35,587 bases of DNA from Bacteroidota bacterium (GCA_016866385.1 VGMU01000023.1:1-35587), one strand, 5' to 3'; numbered from the stretch's first letter, positions 1 through 9,186 are shown. Numbers and translations: made by a program. The notes: generated by a model from the letters alone, not told the origin.

Positions 1-27
1 GAGCTCGAGTACTTCGAGCTCTTTTTT
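1..27 (+). terminator. Intrinsic terminator at window edge
   Basis: An 8-bp perfect stem (arms GAGCTCGA and TCGAGCTC, extendable by a G-T pair) encloses a very small loop and is followed directly by six T on the plus strand. This reads as a terminator for a plus-strand gene left of the window that converges on hisIE. It may also serve the minus-strand his transcript, but the bases that would form that U-tract lie outside the window. Confidence 0.6.
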
Positions 28-45
28 GTTGTCCTTCCTTTTAGT

Positions 46-642
46 CTATTTGCCATGTCGTTGCTTGAGTACCTCGACCACCTCATCCAATTCATAGCCT
101 TTGGCCTCCAAAAGAACTAAGTAGTGAAACAATAGATCTGCAGCCTCACCTAAAAAAAGTTCTTTATTGGAATCTTTAGCTTCAATCACCAATTCCACCG
201 CCTCTTCTCCTAGCTTCTGTGCCAATTTATTAATTCCTTTTGCCAAAAGACCGGAAGTATAGGAGCCCTCGATAGGATTTGTTTTACGGTCTTTGATGAT
301 CGCACGAAGCTGGTCAATAAATCCCGTTTGAGAATTGTTGACTTCAGCAAAGCAAGTGTCTGTTCCTTTGTGGCAAATAGGCCCAAATGGCTTGGCTTTG
401 ATGAGGATAGCATCCCCATCGCAGTCCTCCTGCATGCTGACTACTTTTAAAAAATTGCCTGAAGTTTCTCCCTTGGTCCAAAGTTTATTTTTGCTACGCG
501 AGAAAAAGGTAACCCTTCCTGATTCTTTCGTCTTGGCAAGGGACACTTCGTTCATATAGCCTAGCATCAGTACCTTTCCACTTAATTCATCCTGCACCAC
601 TGCTGGTACGAGACCTTCCATTTTTTTAAAATTTATGTTCAT
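46..642 (-). CDS. hisIE: Bifunctional phosphoribosyl-AMP cyclohydrolase / phosphoribosyl-ATP pyrophosphatase
   Basis: Catalyses steps 2 and 3 of histidine synthesis: PR-ATP to PR-AMP (HisE half), then opening of the adenine ring (HisI half). The N-terminal HisI domain, about residues 1-105, shows LMLGYMN, SRSKNKLWTKGETSGN, DCDGDA and the metal-binding CHKGTDTC. The C-terminal HisE domain, about 110-198, shows the helical KLGEEAVELVIEA and EAADLLFHYL motifs. The ATG at 642 gives 198 residues, the normal length for the fusion; a TTG two codons upstream is less likely. It is the last gene of the minus-strand his cluster and is separated from hisF by a repeat-bearing gap of about 200 bases. Confidence 0.97.
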   Translation of the reverse strand: MNINFKKMEGLVPAVVQDELSGKVLMLGYMNEVSLAKTKESGRVTFFSRSKNKLWTKGETSGNFLKVVSMQEDCDGDAILIKAKPFGPICHKGTDTCFAEVNNSQTGFIDQLRAIIKDRKTNPIEGSYTSGLLAKGINKLAQKLGEEAVELVIEAKDSNKELFLGEAADLLFHYLVLLEAKGYELDEVVEVLKQRHGK

Positions 643-668
643 TTTCAAATTTAATTAACTAAATTAAC

Positions 669-842
669 GAAATACAATGGAAATAAATTGATATAAAACG
701 AACCTGCCTGCTGCAGGCAGGCAAGCTCGGTGAAATAGGTCAACCCGCTAGTCAATCTATTCTATTTCACAAAGCAAAGCGGAGTGTATTTCCACTCTAT
801 TTCTAGGTATTTCTACCGTATTTCCCTTCCCTACTTTATTTC
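669..842. repeat. Phased TATTTC / GAAATA array
   Basis: In the hisF-hisIE gap, GAAATA occurs at 669, 680 and 732, and TATTTC occurs at 763, 787, 798, 808, 819 and 837. Four consecutive copies are spaced 11, 10 and 11 bases, one helical turn apart. TGAAATAG (731-738) and CTATTTCA (762-769) form a perfect 8-bp inverted pair. No ORF of note lies here. The function is unknown; it could be a multi-site protein-binding region or decayed repeat DNA. Confidence 0.45.
703..721. repeat. GC-rich 9-bp-arm palindrome
   Basis: CCTGCCTGC and GCAGGCAGG flank a single central T, forming a perfect inverted repeat in otherwise AT-rich DNA between hisF and hisIE. Palindromes built on CCTGCC/GGCAGG are, from memory, common dispersed intergenic elements in Cytophagales genomes. 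Only this one copy was seen in the window, so dispersal cannot be judged here. There is no adjoining T-tract, so a terminator role is not supported. Confidence 0.6.
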
Positions 843-849
843 CGTACTA

Positions 850-1581
850 CTAACTCAAATACATTTTCAATTCAGGAATCCCAATTTCCTTAAAGTGAAA
901 AATACTAGCTGCTAAGGCTGCATCTGCTTTTCCACTGGTAAAAACCTCCTTGAAATGCAGCATGCTACCCGCACCACCTGAAGCAATTACTGGAATCGAT
1001 AAAGACTCCGAAATGCCTGCAGTTAGGTCTAGGGCAAAGCCTCCCTTGGTTCCGTCATGATCCATGGAGGTAAGCAAAATCTCTCCAGCTCCTCGATCTG
1101 CCAATTCCATCGCCCAAGACTTCGTTTGCAAGATAGTTGATTTTCTTCCTCCGTGGGTATGTACCCAATCTATTCCTGCTACTCGCCGGGTATCTATGGC
1201 TACTACTACACACTGAGATCCAAAAGCTTTTGCCATCTCGTTGATGAGGCTAGGCTGATTCACTGCGGCCGAATTGATAGAAATCTTATCAGCTCCTGCA
1301 GCCAATAGCACCTGTACATCTTCTAAGGAAGTAATCCCCCCTCCTACAGTAAAAGGAATGGTGATCTCTTTGGCCACCTCAGTAACCAATTTTGCCAAGG
1401 TTTTTCGCTTGTCTACTGTAGCTGTAATGTCTAAAAACACCAATTCATCTGCTCCTTGCGCTGAATAGAGCTTCGCCAAAGCTACAGGATCACCTGCATC
1501 TCGGAGCTCCACAAAATTCACCCCCTTGACCGTGCGGCCGTCTTTAATATCTAAACAAGGAATGATGCGTTTGGTAAGCAT
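850..1581 (-). CDS. hisF: Imidazole glycerol phosphate synthase, cyclase subunit
   Basis: Cyclase half of the HisH-HisF enzyme, which uses ammonia from HisH to convert PRFAR into imidazole glycerol phosphate and AICAR. It is a (beta/alpha)8 barrel starting [19 protein letters not shown]. The two catalytic aspartates are visible as D11 (CLDIKDG) and D130 (VAIDTRR). Phosphate-binding loops TVGGGI and SGGAGS are present, as is the usual C-terminal [10 protein letters not shown]. The length of 243 is slightly short for the family (about 250-258), with no motif missing. It starts at an ATG and lies 125 bases downstream of hisA. Confidence 0.97.
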   Translation of the reverse strand: MLTKRIIPCLDIKDGRTVKGVNFVELRDAGDPVALAKLYSAQGADELVFLDITATVDKRKTLAKLVTEVAKEITIPFTVGGGITSLEDVQVLLAAGADKISINSAAVNQPSLINEMAKAFGSQCVVVAIDTRRVAGIDWVHTHGGRKSTILQTKSWAMELADRGAGEILLTSMDHDGTKGGFALDLTAGISESLSIPVIASGGAGSMLHFKEVFTSGKADAALAASIFHFKEIGIPELKMYLS

Positions 1582-1706
1582 ATATAGGTTAAATAGTTGT
1601 ATAAAATTAGGTGATTATTCATGAATCTAGTTGGAGATTAAAAACGAACTTGAATCCTAGGAAGGATGATCCAAAGTCCTTGGTATTGGGTCCATCGCAA
1701 CTTTGC

Positions 1707-2429
1707 TCAAGGAGAAACAAAATGAGTGAGCTCTTCCAAACTCACCTTTCCCTCGTAATAGGCCTTTCCCACAACGATTCCATAGACTCCTAATTTTTGC
1801 AAGTCCTCTAGGTCCTTCACAGAAGACACCCCTCCACTGGCGATTAATTTGAGCTCTGGAAATTCCTGCAGAATTTCACGATAAAGAGCAAAGGAAGGCC
1901 CTTGAAGCAAACCATCTTTTGCTACATCGGTGCAAATTACTTCCCTCACTCCCCATTGCACATATTTTTTTAGAAATGGAATCAATTCCTCAGCAGAAGT
2001 TTCCTCCCATCCAGAGACAGCAATTTTCCTTTCCTTTACATCGGCACCCAGGATGATCTTCTCGGCTCCATGGGTAGTTAGCCAATGTTGAAAAAGACTT
2101 GGATTTTTCACGGCAATACTCCCCCCAGTGACCTGCTTGGCACCCAATGCGAAAGCTTTTTCAAGTTCTTGATCCGATTGTACCCCTCCTCCAAAGTCTA
2201 CCAGCAGGGAGGTTCCCTGACAAATTTTGGCTAAAACCTCCCCATTTATGATTTTTTTGGCTTTGGCGCCATCCAAATCTACCAAGTGCAGTCGCTTGAG
2301 GCCTGCCCCTTCAAAGCGCTTGGCCATCTCCAAAGGATCCTCGTGGTACTCAGTTTTACGATAATAATCACCTTGGCTCAGGCGAACGCATTTGCCCTCA
2401 ATAAGATCTATAGCCGGAATTACATGCAT
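1707..2429 (-). CDS. hisA: ProFAR isomerase (HisA)
   Basis: Converts ProFAR to PRFAR, the step before HisHF. It is a (beta/alpha)8 barrel of 240 residues related to HisF. Catalytic Asp8 sits in PAIDLIEGKCVRLSQGDY, and the second Asp at about 130 sits in LGADVKERKIAVSGW. Phosphate loops VDFGGGVQS and IASGGVSS are also present. The start MHVIPAIDL at 2429 is the standard family N-terminus. It lies between hisH (57-base gap) and hisF, in the usual H-A-F order of the histidine pathway. Confidence 0.97.
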   Translation of the reverse strand: MHVIPAIDLIEGKCVRLSQGDYYRKTEYHEDPLEMAKRFEGAGLKRLHLVDLDGAKAKKIINGEVLAKICQGTSLLVDFGGGVQSDQELEKAFALGAKQVTGGSIAVKNPSLFQHWLTTHGAEKIILGADVKERKIAVSGWEETSAEELIPFLKKYVQWGVREVICTDVAKDGLLQGPSFALYREILQEFPELKLIASGGVSSVKDLEDLQKLGVYGIVVGKAYYEGKVSLEELTHFVSP

Positions 2430-2487
2430 GATTTTAATGCTTAGGAGCTAAGGAATAAATTAACGTACCCTCCAGATATGTACTAAA

Positions 2488-3087
2488 TTAAGTGGAAGGT
2501 AATGCTAAGAAATTTTCTAACAGCTTTTCTCCCAGAATACTACTTTTTTCGGGATGGGCCTGTACAGCCCAAAAATTGTCTCGATTCAAAATAGCGGTAA
2601 AGTCCTGAATGTAGGAAGTCGTCGCAAGCGTATGCTCTCCCAATTCTGCATAGTAGCTATGCACATAGTACAGGTACCTGACATCTGGCAAATGGTTGAG
2701 TAATGGATTTTCTTTTATGTTTTTGATTTTATTCCATCCTACATGGGGCACTTTTTCCCATGCAGCGGGAATAAATCGCTTGACCTTGATGGGAAATATG
2801 CCCAAGCAGTCTGTATCGTTCTCCTCAGAGTGAGCGCATAGGAGTTGCAAACCCAAGCACACCCCTAAAAAGGGCTGCTTGATTTCCCGAATTACCTTAT
2901 CCAAATTACGATTCTTCAGGTAGGACATGGCAGAACTCGCTTCCCCCTGCCCAGGAAAAATCACCCGATCGGCAGAAAGGATTTTTTCCTGATCGTCGGT
3001 GAGTTCGGCTTCTACCCCCAAACGCTCTAGGGCATAAAGTACGGATTGGACGTTGCCTGAATTGTATTGGATTAAAACTACTTTCAT
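2488..3087 (-). CDS. hisH: Imidazole glycerol phosphate synthase, glutamine amidotransferase subunit
   Basis: Class I glutaminase that supplies ammonia to HisF. The nucleophile Cys77 lies in FLGVCLGLQLL, and the His-Glu pair is in AVQAHPEKS near residue 180. The oxyanion-strand region reads FPGQGEASSAM. The N-terminus IQYNSGNVQS differs from the common I-D-Y-G-x-G-N form but keeps the fold signature. The length of 199 is normal. It is the first his gene of this cluster, 49 bases downstream of the phenylalanine hydroxylase stop. No attenuator or TAnnTTTG box was found in front of it, so it is probably cotranscribed with the upstream genes. Confidence 0.96.
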   Translation of the reverse strand: MKVVLIQYNSGNVQSVLYALERLGVEAELTDDQEKILSADRVIFPGQGEASSAMSYLKNRNLDKVIREIKQPFLGVCLGLQLLCAHSEENDTDCLGIFPIKVKRFIPAAWEKVPHVGWNKIKNIKENPLLNHLPDVRYLYYVHSYYAELGEHTLATTSYIQDFTAILNRDNFWAVQAHPEKSSILGEKLLENFLALPST

Positions 3088-3136
3088 GGACTAAGGAAGA
3101 ACTCCTCCCTTTCAAGATGGGCTCCTTTCAACTCGT

Positions 3137-3919
3137 TTAATTTTTATTTTCCATCTGCATCAGTTCCTCCAGAACGATTTCTATTTCTGGAAGGGAGGCA
3201 AACAACTGTTCGTAATTTTCAATGACCCAATACTTATCCTGGAAATGATCCTTCCAATAGGCCGTGTTCATGATGTGGCGCACTTCGTAAGGATAATGCT
3301 TGGGTTCTTCCGTCAAAGAATAGGAGGTTTCTCCAGCGGAACTCAAAATTCCTGCTCCATAGACTCGAAGTTGTCCATTTTCACGAATGAGGCCAAACTC
3401 AATGGTAAACCAATAGATCCTACTGAGCAACTGTATGGCCCAAGGATTTTGGATGTGTTTGAGGGCCAGAATGCTCAATTTTTCAAGAAAATCTACATAG
3501 GGTTGATTGGTCAGCAAAGGTAGGTGGGCAAAGGCATCGTGAAACATGTCTGGCTCTTCCAAGTAGTCCAACTGCTCCATTTTGCGCAACCACGTGGAGG
3601 AGGGAAAACGCTTGTTGCTCAGCAAGCCAAAAAACAAGTCGTCGTCAATCAATCCAGGGACCACCTGTACCTGCCATCCAGTAGTCTTTCGGAGGATCTC
3701 GTTTAGTTCCTCAAAATTCGCAATTCTATCTGAAGTAAATTTTACTGTTTTCATCCCCTCCAAATAGGCTTTGGAGGCCGTATGCAGCAAGTTTGGCATT
3801 TGCCTTTCAAAAAGAATCTTCCATACCTTGGCATCTTCTTCTGTGTAGGCCGCGTAGTCTTGACGCAACTCTTTTAATCTCGGGTCAGAAAAGACCCACT
3901 CTTTGGGTTTTTCATTCAT
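3137..3919 (-). CDS. phhA: Phenylalanine 4-monooxygenase
   Basis: Pterin-dependent, non-haem iron hydroxylase converting phenylalanine to tyrosine. The iron-binding 2-His-1-Glu facial triad is visible as His127 and His132 in EPDMFHDAFAHLP and Glu174 in WFTIEFGL. VVPGLIDDDLFFGLLSNKRFP matches the conserved substrate/pterin region. The ATG at 3919 gives 260 residues, the compact bacterial catalytic-domain form without a regulatory ACT domain; a GTG at 3970 would only add an unlikely tail. It is a same-strand gene between trpA and hisH, an odd place for it. A tryptophan hydroxylase activity cannot be excluded from sequence alone, but the bacterial family is normally Phe-specific. Confidence 0.93.
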   Translation of the reverse strand: MNEKPKEWVFSDPRLKELRQDYAAYTEEDAKVWKILFERQMPNLLHTASKAYLEGMKTVKFTSDRIANFEELNEILRKTTGWQVQVVPGLIDDDLFFGLLSNKRFPSSTWLRKMEQLDYLEEPDMFHDAFAHLPLLTNQPYVDFLEKLSILALKHIQNPWAIQLLSRIYWFTIEFGLIRENGQLRVYGAGILSSAGETSYSLTEEPKHYPYEVRHIMNTAYWKDHFQDKYWVIENYEQLFASLPEIEIVLEELMQMENKN

Positions 3920-4074
3920 GGTATTTGGGTTTATAGGGTCTGTATCCCCACTTTTTTGGTAGCACTCCACACTCTTTTCAGTGGATATCTGGTGATGCGC
4001 AGGACTAAGTTACGCAGTGATTTGCCCTCAAGCAACTCCAGTTATACGAAGCCTATGCGCGAAAAGATATATCC

Positions 4075-4848
4075 TCATCCCCGTACTTCTGAAAGAAAGT
4101 TTTTGATATCCTGCTTCAGCTCCTTGGAATCTTTGATTTTCTTAATAAAGGCCGATCCCATGATCGCTCCATTGCTATATCGAGAGGCAAGTTGGAAGGT
4201 AGCAGCATCTGAAATCCCAAAGCCAATGAGTCTGGGATGATTCAAATTCATGGCAGCGATACGCTCAAAGTACTGCTCTTGCTCTTCAGAAATCGCTGAT
4301 TTTGCCCCAGTAATGGCATGGGAAGAGACCATGTAAATAAAGCCCTGAGAATAGCGGTCTATCTCTCGAATTCGGGCTTCTGAGGTTTGGGGAGAGATTA
4401 AGAAAATATTGAAAAGGCCGTACCTCTCAAAAATTTCTTTGTACTCTTCCAAATAATGACTCATGGGAAGATCTGGAAGTATCAATCCATCGATACCTAC
4501 TTCTTTACATTTTTTGCAAAACTCCTCTACCCCAAACTGGATGATTGGATTGAGGTAGCCCATGAGGATAACAGGGACATGGATTTTGGCTCGGAAGCCC
4601 AGCAATTGAGAAAATAATTTTTTTATGCTCATTCCATTTTCCAGGGCTATGGCATTGCTTTCCTGTATGGTTGGCCCATCTGCAATGGGATCAGAATAGG
4701 GTAGACCTATTTCAATCAGGTCAGCGCCCCCCTCCTGAATGGCTTCCAACACGGGTAGCGTGTCCTCCAACTTGGGAAATCCGGCAGTAACGTAGATGGA
4801 AAGGAGGTCTTTATTCTTGTTTTGAAACAAATAATTGATTCGATTCAT
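4075..4848 (-). CDS. trpA: Tryptophan synthase alpha chain
   Basis: Cleaves indole-3-glycerol phosphate to indole and glyceraldehyde 3-phosphate; the indole is channelled to TrpB. Catalytic residues are visible as Glu46 (IEIGLPYSDP) and Asp57 (DPIADGPTIQ), equivalent to E49 and D60 of the E. coli enzyme. The length of 257 residues and the TIM-barrel phosphate loop GFGISDAAT are typical. It starts at the ATG at 4848, 76 bases after the trpB stop, and is the last gene of the trp operon proper. A 155-base gap without a recognisable terminator separates it from phhA. Confidence 0.97.
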   Translation of the reverse strand: MNRINYLFQNKNKDLLSIYVTAGFPKLEDTLPVLEAIQEGGADLIEIGLPYSDPIADGPTIQESNAIALENGMSIKKLFSQLLGFRAKIHVPVILMGYLNPIIQFGVEEFCKKCKEVGIDGLILPDLPMSHYLEEYKEIFERYGLFNIFLISPQTSEARIREIDRYSQGFIYMVSSHAITGAKSAISEEQEQYFERIAAMNLNHPRLIGFGISDAATFQLASRYSNGAIMGSAFIKKIKDSKELKQDIKNFLSEVRG

Positions 4849-4924
4849 CGGATTTTGTAGGCTACTTTTTAGTAAAGAATGAGATCATTACAAGTAAAGT
4901 TGTGTTCTTATCAGGAAGCAAGTA

Positions 4925-6103
4925 TTAGTAATTTCCCCATTGGATATAAGTTTCCAAATCTTTATCTCCCCTTCCAGATAGGTTGATCACAATAAGATCG
5001 CTTGGGCGATAGGAAATTTGATGAAGTGCATGGATGGCGTGGGCCGTTTCGATAGCAGGGATAATCCCTTCCGTTCGACTTAAAAGAATGCCTGCCTGCA
5101 TTGCATTCTCATCCTCCACAGCCACAAATTCTGCTCTACCAATATCATGAAGGTGGGCATGGACTGGACCTATTCCCGGATAATCCAATCCTGCGGATAT
5201 GGAATGCGGTTCGACTACTTGCCCATCCTCGGTCTGCATCAGCAAGGTCTTAGATCCATGCAAAATGCCAGGTGTACCCAAAACCGAAGTAGCTGCTGAC
5301 TTTCCCGAATGTATTCCCAATCCCGCTGCTTCTGCCGCGATGAGCCTGACCGAGGGCTGGTTGTAATAATGGTAAAACGCACCGGCTGCATTGGATCCTC
5401 CCCCCACGCAAGCAATCACGAGATCCGGATTTTCTCTACCTTCCTTGGCTAGCAATTGTCGTTTTATCTCCTCTGAAATCACCGATTGAAAGCGGGCCAC
5501 CATCTCGGGGTATGGATGCGGACCTACCACGGATCCGATGATGTAATGGGTACCCACGGGATCGGTAATCCAAGCCCGCATGGCCTCGTTGGTGGCATCT
5601 TTTAGGGTTTTCGAGCCTGACACAGCCGGAACTACCTTGGCACCTAGGATACGCATGCGCTCCACATTGGGACGCTGGCGCTTGATGTCTAGTTCGCCCA
5701 TGTAGATGGTGCAGTCCATTCCCATCAATGCACATACCGTAGCCGTGGCCACTCCATGCTGCCCTGCTCCAGTCTCGGCAATGATGCGCTTTTTGCCTAG
5801 TTTCTTTGCCAAAATGATCTGCCCTACGGTATTGTTGACCTTGTGAGCTCCCGTATGGCAGAGGTCTTCTCGCTTGAGGTAAATCTTGGCACCAAAACTC
5901 TCAGATAGCCTAGCAGCAAAATAAAGCGGGGTAGGGCGACCTACAAAGTCGCGAAGTAGCCCCTGAAATTCTTCTTGAAAGTCCGAACGGGAGACAATGG
6001 TCTCCCAATTTTCTCGAAGCTCTTCCACGTTGGGATACAGCATTTCAGGGACATAGGCCCCGCCAAACTTTCCATAAAACCCTCTTTCGTCAACTTGTAT
6101 CAT
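4925..6103 (-). CDS. trpB: Tryptophan synthase beta chain
   Basis: PLP enzyme that condenses indole with serine to give tryptophan. The PLP lysine is Lys88 in HTGAHKVNN, and the phosphate cradle is GGGSNAAG. The N-terminus [14 protein letters not shown] is the TrpB1 signature. ATG at 6103 gives 392 residues, normal for the family; a TTG eight codons upstream is not needed. It lies 31 bases after trpF and 76 before trpA. This is the canonical TrpA-partnered TrpB1 rather than a TrpB2 paralogue. Confidence 0.98.
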   Translation of the reverse strand: MIQVDERGFYGKFGGAYVPEMLYPNVEELRENWETIVSRSDFQEEFQGLLRDFVGRPTPLYFAARLSESFGAKIYLKREDLCHTGAHKVNNTVGQIILAKKLGKKRIIAETGAGQHGVATATVCALMGMDCTIYMGELDIKRQRPNVERMRILGAKVVPAVSGSKTLKDATNEAMRAWITDPVGTHYIIGSVVGPHPYPEMVARFQSVISEEIKRQLLAKEGRENPDLVIACVGGGSNAAGAFYHYYNQPSVRLIAAEAAGLGIHSGKSAATSVLGTPGILHGSKTLLMQTEDGQVVEPHSISAGLDYPGIGPVHAHLHDIGRAEFVAVEDENAMQAGILLSRTEGIIPAIETAHAIHALHQISYRPSDLIVINLSGRGDKDLETYIQWGNY

Positions 6104-6134
6104 CCTTTTTCCTTTAATGGTCTCCAAAGAGACA

Positions 6135-6761
6135 TTAGCTTTTCAATTTTTCTTTAAATGCTTTTAAGTCCGCTATTTTTTTTACCCCTGGGGCAAATTC
6201 AAAACCTGAGTTGACATCTACCCCTAGCAACTGAGGGAATTTTTGGCTCAAAGCCACTAGCTCATCGGCATGGGCCAAAGTCAGGCCTCCTCCCAGCACA
6301 AAGCCCGTTTCAAAAGGGTAAGACTCTAGAAGTTTCCAATCAAAGGTCTTTCCTGAGCCACCCTTGCTTTTTGTGTCCGTATCAAAAAGAAAACGATCCA
6401 CATAGGGAACAAAGGCCTCCCATGCTTTCCAGTCTATCTCTCCTCCTACCGGTATCACCTTCCAAATTTTAAGTTCAGCCAATTCCTGGAGTCGCTGTAT
6501 CTCGTCTAAGGACTCTCCACCATGCAGCTGCAAAGCCGAGAGTCCAAACAAATAGCTTTTACGCAGGATAGCTGTTTCTTTTTCCCCCACAAATACCCCT
6601 ACCTTCTTCAAAGGTAACTCCTTGATCCATGCGGCATCCTCCTCTGACACTACTCGGGGAGAAGGGGGATAGAAGATCAATCCCATCCAATCGGGTGCTA
6701 CCTCCTCGACCAAGTGCAGGCAGTTGGTCCTCTCCCGCATCCCACAAACTTTAATTTCCAT
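6135..6761 (-). CDS. trpF: Phosphoribosylanthranilate isomerase
   Basis: Amadori isomerase converting phosphoribosylanthranilate to CdRP. It is a TIM barrel of 208 residues starting [10 protein letters not shown] with the active-site Cys6. [18 protein letters not shown] and GVDVNSGFE are the conserved phosphate- and substrate-binding segments. Its ATG lies inside the end of trpC (11-base overlap), indicating translational coupling. TrpF is a separate protein here, not fused to TrpC as in enterobacteria. Confidence 0.97.
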   Translation of the reverse strand: MEIKVCGMRERTNCLHLVEEVAPDWMGLIFYPPSPRVVSEEDAAWIKELPLKKVGVFVGEKETAILRKSYLFGLSALQLHGGESLDEIQRLQELAELKIWKVIPVGGEIDWKAWEAFVPYVDRFLFDTDTKSKGGSGKTFDWKLLESYPFETGFVLGGGLTLAHADELVALSQKFPQLLGVDVNSGFEFAPGVKKIADLKAFKEKLKS

Positions 6762-7581
6762 ATCCTGCTTTTCCCACTCTGTTTTCTCCCATCAATCGGG
6801 AATATTCTTCCATGAATTCTGCCGCTGCTCTTTCGGGGCTAAGAGTTTTCATGAAATTTTCTCCAATCAGGAAGCCATCGAATCCCACCTTTCGGAATGC
6901 CACCAAGGTACTGGGATCGGAGATGCCACTTTCTGAAATTTTGACTACCTGCTTTGGGATCCTGTCTACCAGCTCCAGGGAAGTATCCACGGATACCTCA
7001 AAGGTTTTTAAATTCCGATTATTCACCCCCACCACATCCAAAGGCTCACAAAACGATTGCTCCAACTCTTCCAAATTATGCACTTCCAAAAGTACCTCTA
7101 GACCCAGACTTTGAGCAAAAGTGGCCAAGGAGTTTACCTTTTCAGGACTTAAGGCGGCAGCAATTAGTAAAATACAGTCGGCTCCCATGGATTTGGCTTC
7201 TAGGATTTGGTATTCGTCTACCACAAAATCCTTTCTCAAGATAGGGATAGTGACCTGCCCCCGGGCTAGTTCAAGGTCTGCTGTGCTACCTCCAAAATAG
7301 AATTGGTCGGTTAAAATGGATAAAGCAGAAGCACCAGCCTGCTCGTAGCCCTTGCTCACTACCTCCACGGAGGAGGTGCCGTTGATTAGCCCCTTAGAGG
7401 GAGATTTTCGTTTAAACTCGGTAATGATGCCTGACTTGGTAGGATTTAGTAGGAAAGTTTTCAAAGAAAAGGTGGGCCTGGAAAAAAAATTACTTTTTTC
7501 CAAATCAGCGACAGTCCGCAGTTTTTTTCTCTCCTCCACTTCCAAATACTTGTCAACAATGATTTTTTCTAGGGTATTCAT
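6751..7581 (-). CDS. trpC: Indole-3-glycerol phosphate synthase
   Basis: Closes the indole ring, turning CdRP into indole-3-glycerol phosphate. Family motifs are ITEFKRKSPSKG (catalytic Lys), ALSILTDQFYFGGS, ILRKDFVVDEYQI, GVNNRNLKTFEV and SESGI, in the order expected along the TIM barrel. The length of 276 is slightly above the usual 255-270. It starts 10 bases after trpD and overlaps trpF at its 3-prime end, so it sits in a tight operon. Confidence 0.97.
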   Translation of the reverse strand: MNTLEKIIVDKYLEVEERKKLRTVADLEKSNFFSRPTFSLKTFLLNPTKSGIITEFKRKSPSKGLINGTSSVEVVSKGYEQAGASALSILTDQFYFGGSTADLELARGQVTIPILRKDFVVDEYQILEAKSMGADCILLIAAALSPEKVNSLATFAQSLGLEVLLEVHNLEELEQSFCEPLDVVGVNNRNLKTFEVSVDTSLELVDRIPKQVVKISESGISDPSTLVAFRKVGFDGFLIGENFMKTLSPERAAAEFMEEYSRLMGENRVGKAGYGN

Positions 7582-7591
7582 CAGAAACAGC

Positions 7592-8602
7592 TTAATTGAA
7601 GGATACGGAGGTTTGGGGTTGGATCAATCCTTTAAAGACCCGAAGGGCCTTGCCACTCTGTAAGGTTTCTTGTGCAAGGGCAATCGCGTCTTCAAAGCCC
7701 AAGTCTTCACGGGAAGTCACCAAGGCAGCAGCAGCATTGGCGATCACCACCTGATTTTGACCTGGGCTACCTTCTCCTCGAAGCACCTGCTCAAAGATAC
7801 GTGCAGACTCGGCAATGCTAGCTCCTCCAAGAATACTTTCTGGGGAGAGCGTGTCTAGGCCTAAAGACTGAGGATGGTAGAGTTTTTCTCCTTCTTGGGT
7901 AATCATTTTAAAGGGGCCAGTAAGGGAAATCTCATCGTAACCGTCTAGGGCATGAAGGATAGCAAACCTGCTATCGGTTTCTTGGTAGAGGTAGCCGTAG
8001 AGCCTGGCCAATTCTAAACTAAACACGCCCACGAGTTGCTTTTTTGGAAAACTTGGATTGACCATAGGTCCGAGCATATTGAAGAAGGTCTTCACTCCGA
8101 GCTCCTTCCGGATAGGCGCCACACTTTTCATGGCAGGGTGAAATAGCGGGGCATGCAAGAAACATAGTCCTACTTGATCCAAACTGCGCCGCAGTTGGTC
8201 CGGATCTGCGCTAAACTCGTATCCAAAATAGGAGAGCAAATTGGATGATCCACAGATGGAAGATACTCCCGTATTGCCATGCTTGGCCACCGCTTGCCCT
8301 GCTCCTGCCACAATAAAAGAGGAGAGCGTAGAAATATTGAAGGTATCCTTTCCGTCTCCCCCCGTACCACAGAGGTCCATAGCATCGTATTCGGAGAGGT
8401 CAACCGGAACGCAAAGTTCGAGCATGGCCTCCCGAAACCCTCGAAGTTCCTCCACGGTGATGCTTCGCATCAGGTAGACAGTCATAAAGGCTGCTACTTG
8501 GCTGCTGGGATAGGAACCCAAAGCCAAGTTTTTCAAAACCTCTTTGGCCTGCTGTTGGGTGAGCGTTTTATGGGCGATCAGGTGATTTAAAATTTCTTTC
8601 AT
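7592..8602 (-). CDS. trpD: Anthranilate phosphoribosyltransferase
   Basis: Transfers phosphoribose from PRPP to anthranilate. The PRPP-binding loop CGTGGDGKDTFNIST is clear, followed by KHGNTGVSS, FLHAPLFHPAMK and FNMLGPMVNP. The ATG at 8602 (MKEILNHLIAHKTLTQQQA) gives 336 residues, the family norm. The longer reading that begins at 8635 would overlap trpG and is rejected. It lies 17 bases after trpG. It is a stand-alone TrpD, not fused to TrpG. Confidence 0.97.
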   Translation of the reverse strand: MKEILNHLIAHKTLTQQQAKEVLKNLALGSYPSSQVAAFMTVYLMRSITVEELRGFREAMLELCVPVDLSEYDAMDLCGTGGDGKDTFNISTLSSFIVAGAGQAVAKHGNTGVSSICGSSNLLSYFGYEFSADPDQLRRSLDQVGLCFLHAPLFHPAMKSVAPIRKELGVKTFFNMLGPMVNPSFPKKQLVGVFSLELARLYGYLYQETDSRFAILHALDGYDEISLTGPFKMITQEGEKLYHPQSLGLDTLSPESILGGASIAESARIFEQVLRGEGSPGQNQVVIANAAAALVTSREDLGFEDAIALAQETLQSGKALRVFKGLIQPQTSVSFN

Positions 8603-8619
8603 GGTATGGTAGAGATCGT

Positions 8620-9186
8620 TTAGGATTGAAGCCAATTTTGAATAAGCTTGGCCCCATGCTCAGTGAGGATACTTTCTGGGTGAAATTGCACTCCCCGCAG
8701 GTCAAAATTCTTGTGCCGTATGGCCATAATGTATTGGTCTGCAGTCCTAGCTATAATCTCCAATTCCTCTGGAAGCGTAACTTCTTCAATGACCCAGGAG
8801 TGGTACCTTCCCACTTCAAACTGGGTAGGAAGTCCCTCAAAGAGTACATCAGGAACGGCAGTTAGTGTAGCCGCAACCCCATGATGAACCTCGGCCAAGT
8901 TGTGAAGTTTGCCCCCAAAAGCTTCTCCTATGGCTTGGTGACCTAGGCAAATCCCAAGGATGGATTTACTGGAAGCATAGCGCTGGATCACTTGAGGCAT
9001 CAGTCCAGCCTCAGCCGGGATCCCTGGTCCTGGGGAAAGTAGAATTTTGTCATATGCCTTTACTTCTTCCAAAGGAAAGGCATCGTTTCTAAGGATATCC
9101 AATTCCTCTCCATAGCCTAGCCTTCGGATCAGGTAGGCCAGGTTGTAGGTAAAGGAATCGTAATTGTCTAGAAGCAATATTCTCAT
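8620..9186 (-). CDS. trpG: Anthranilate synthase, glutamine amidotransferase component
   Basis: Glutaminase subunit feeding ammonia to TrpE. Seen in the sequence: DNYDSFTYNL at the N-terminus, LSPGPGIP, the nucleophile Cys80 in GICLGHQAIGEAFGG, and the His-Glu pair in VQFHPESI near the C-terminus. ATG at 9186 gives 188 residues, the normal size; a longer reading from 9228 would overlap trpE. It begins 10 bases after the trpE stop. The family also includes PabA, and one amphibolic subunit can serve folate synthesis as well. Location in the trp operon supports TrpG. Confidence 0.96.
   Translation of the reverse strand: MRILLLDNYDSFTYNLAYLIRRLGYGEELDILRNDAFPLEEVKAYDKILLSPGPGIPAEAGLMPQVIQRYASSKSILGICLGHQAIGEAFGGKLHNLAEVHHGVAATLTAVPDVLFEGLPTQFEVGRYHSWVIEEVTLPEELEIIARTADQYIMAIRHKNFDLRGVQFHPESILTEHGAKLIQNWLQS

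Noticed and set aside
1582-1706. hisA-hisF gap examined for a leader peptide or attenuator
   Set aside because: Only a 12-codon ORF without His codons to speak of and a weak 5-bp stem without a U-tract were found.
3920-4074. trpA-phhA gap examined for a terminator or second attenuator
   Set aside because: No stem with a T-run and no Phe- or Tyr-rich short ORF; the best -7 candidate (TATCTTTT) is only an approximate match.
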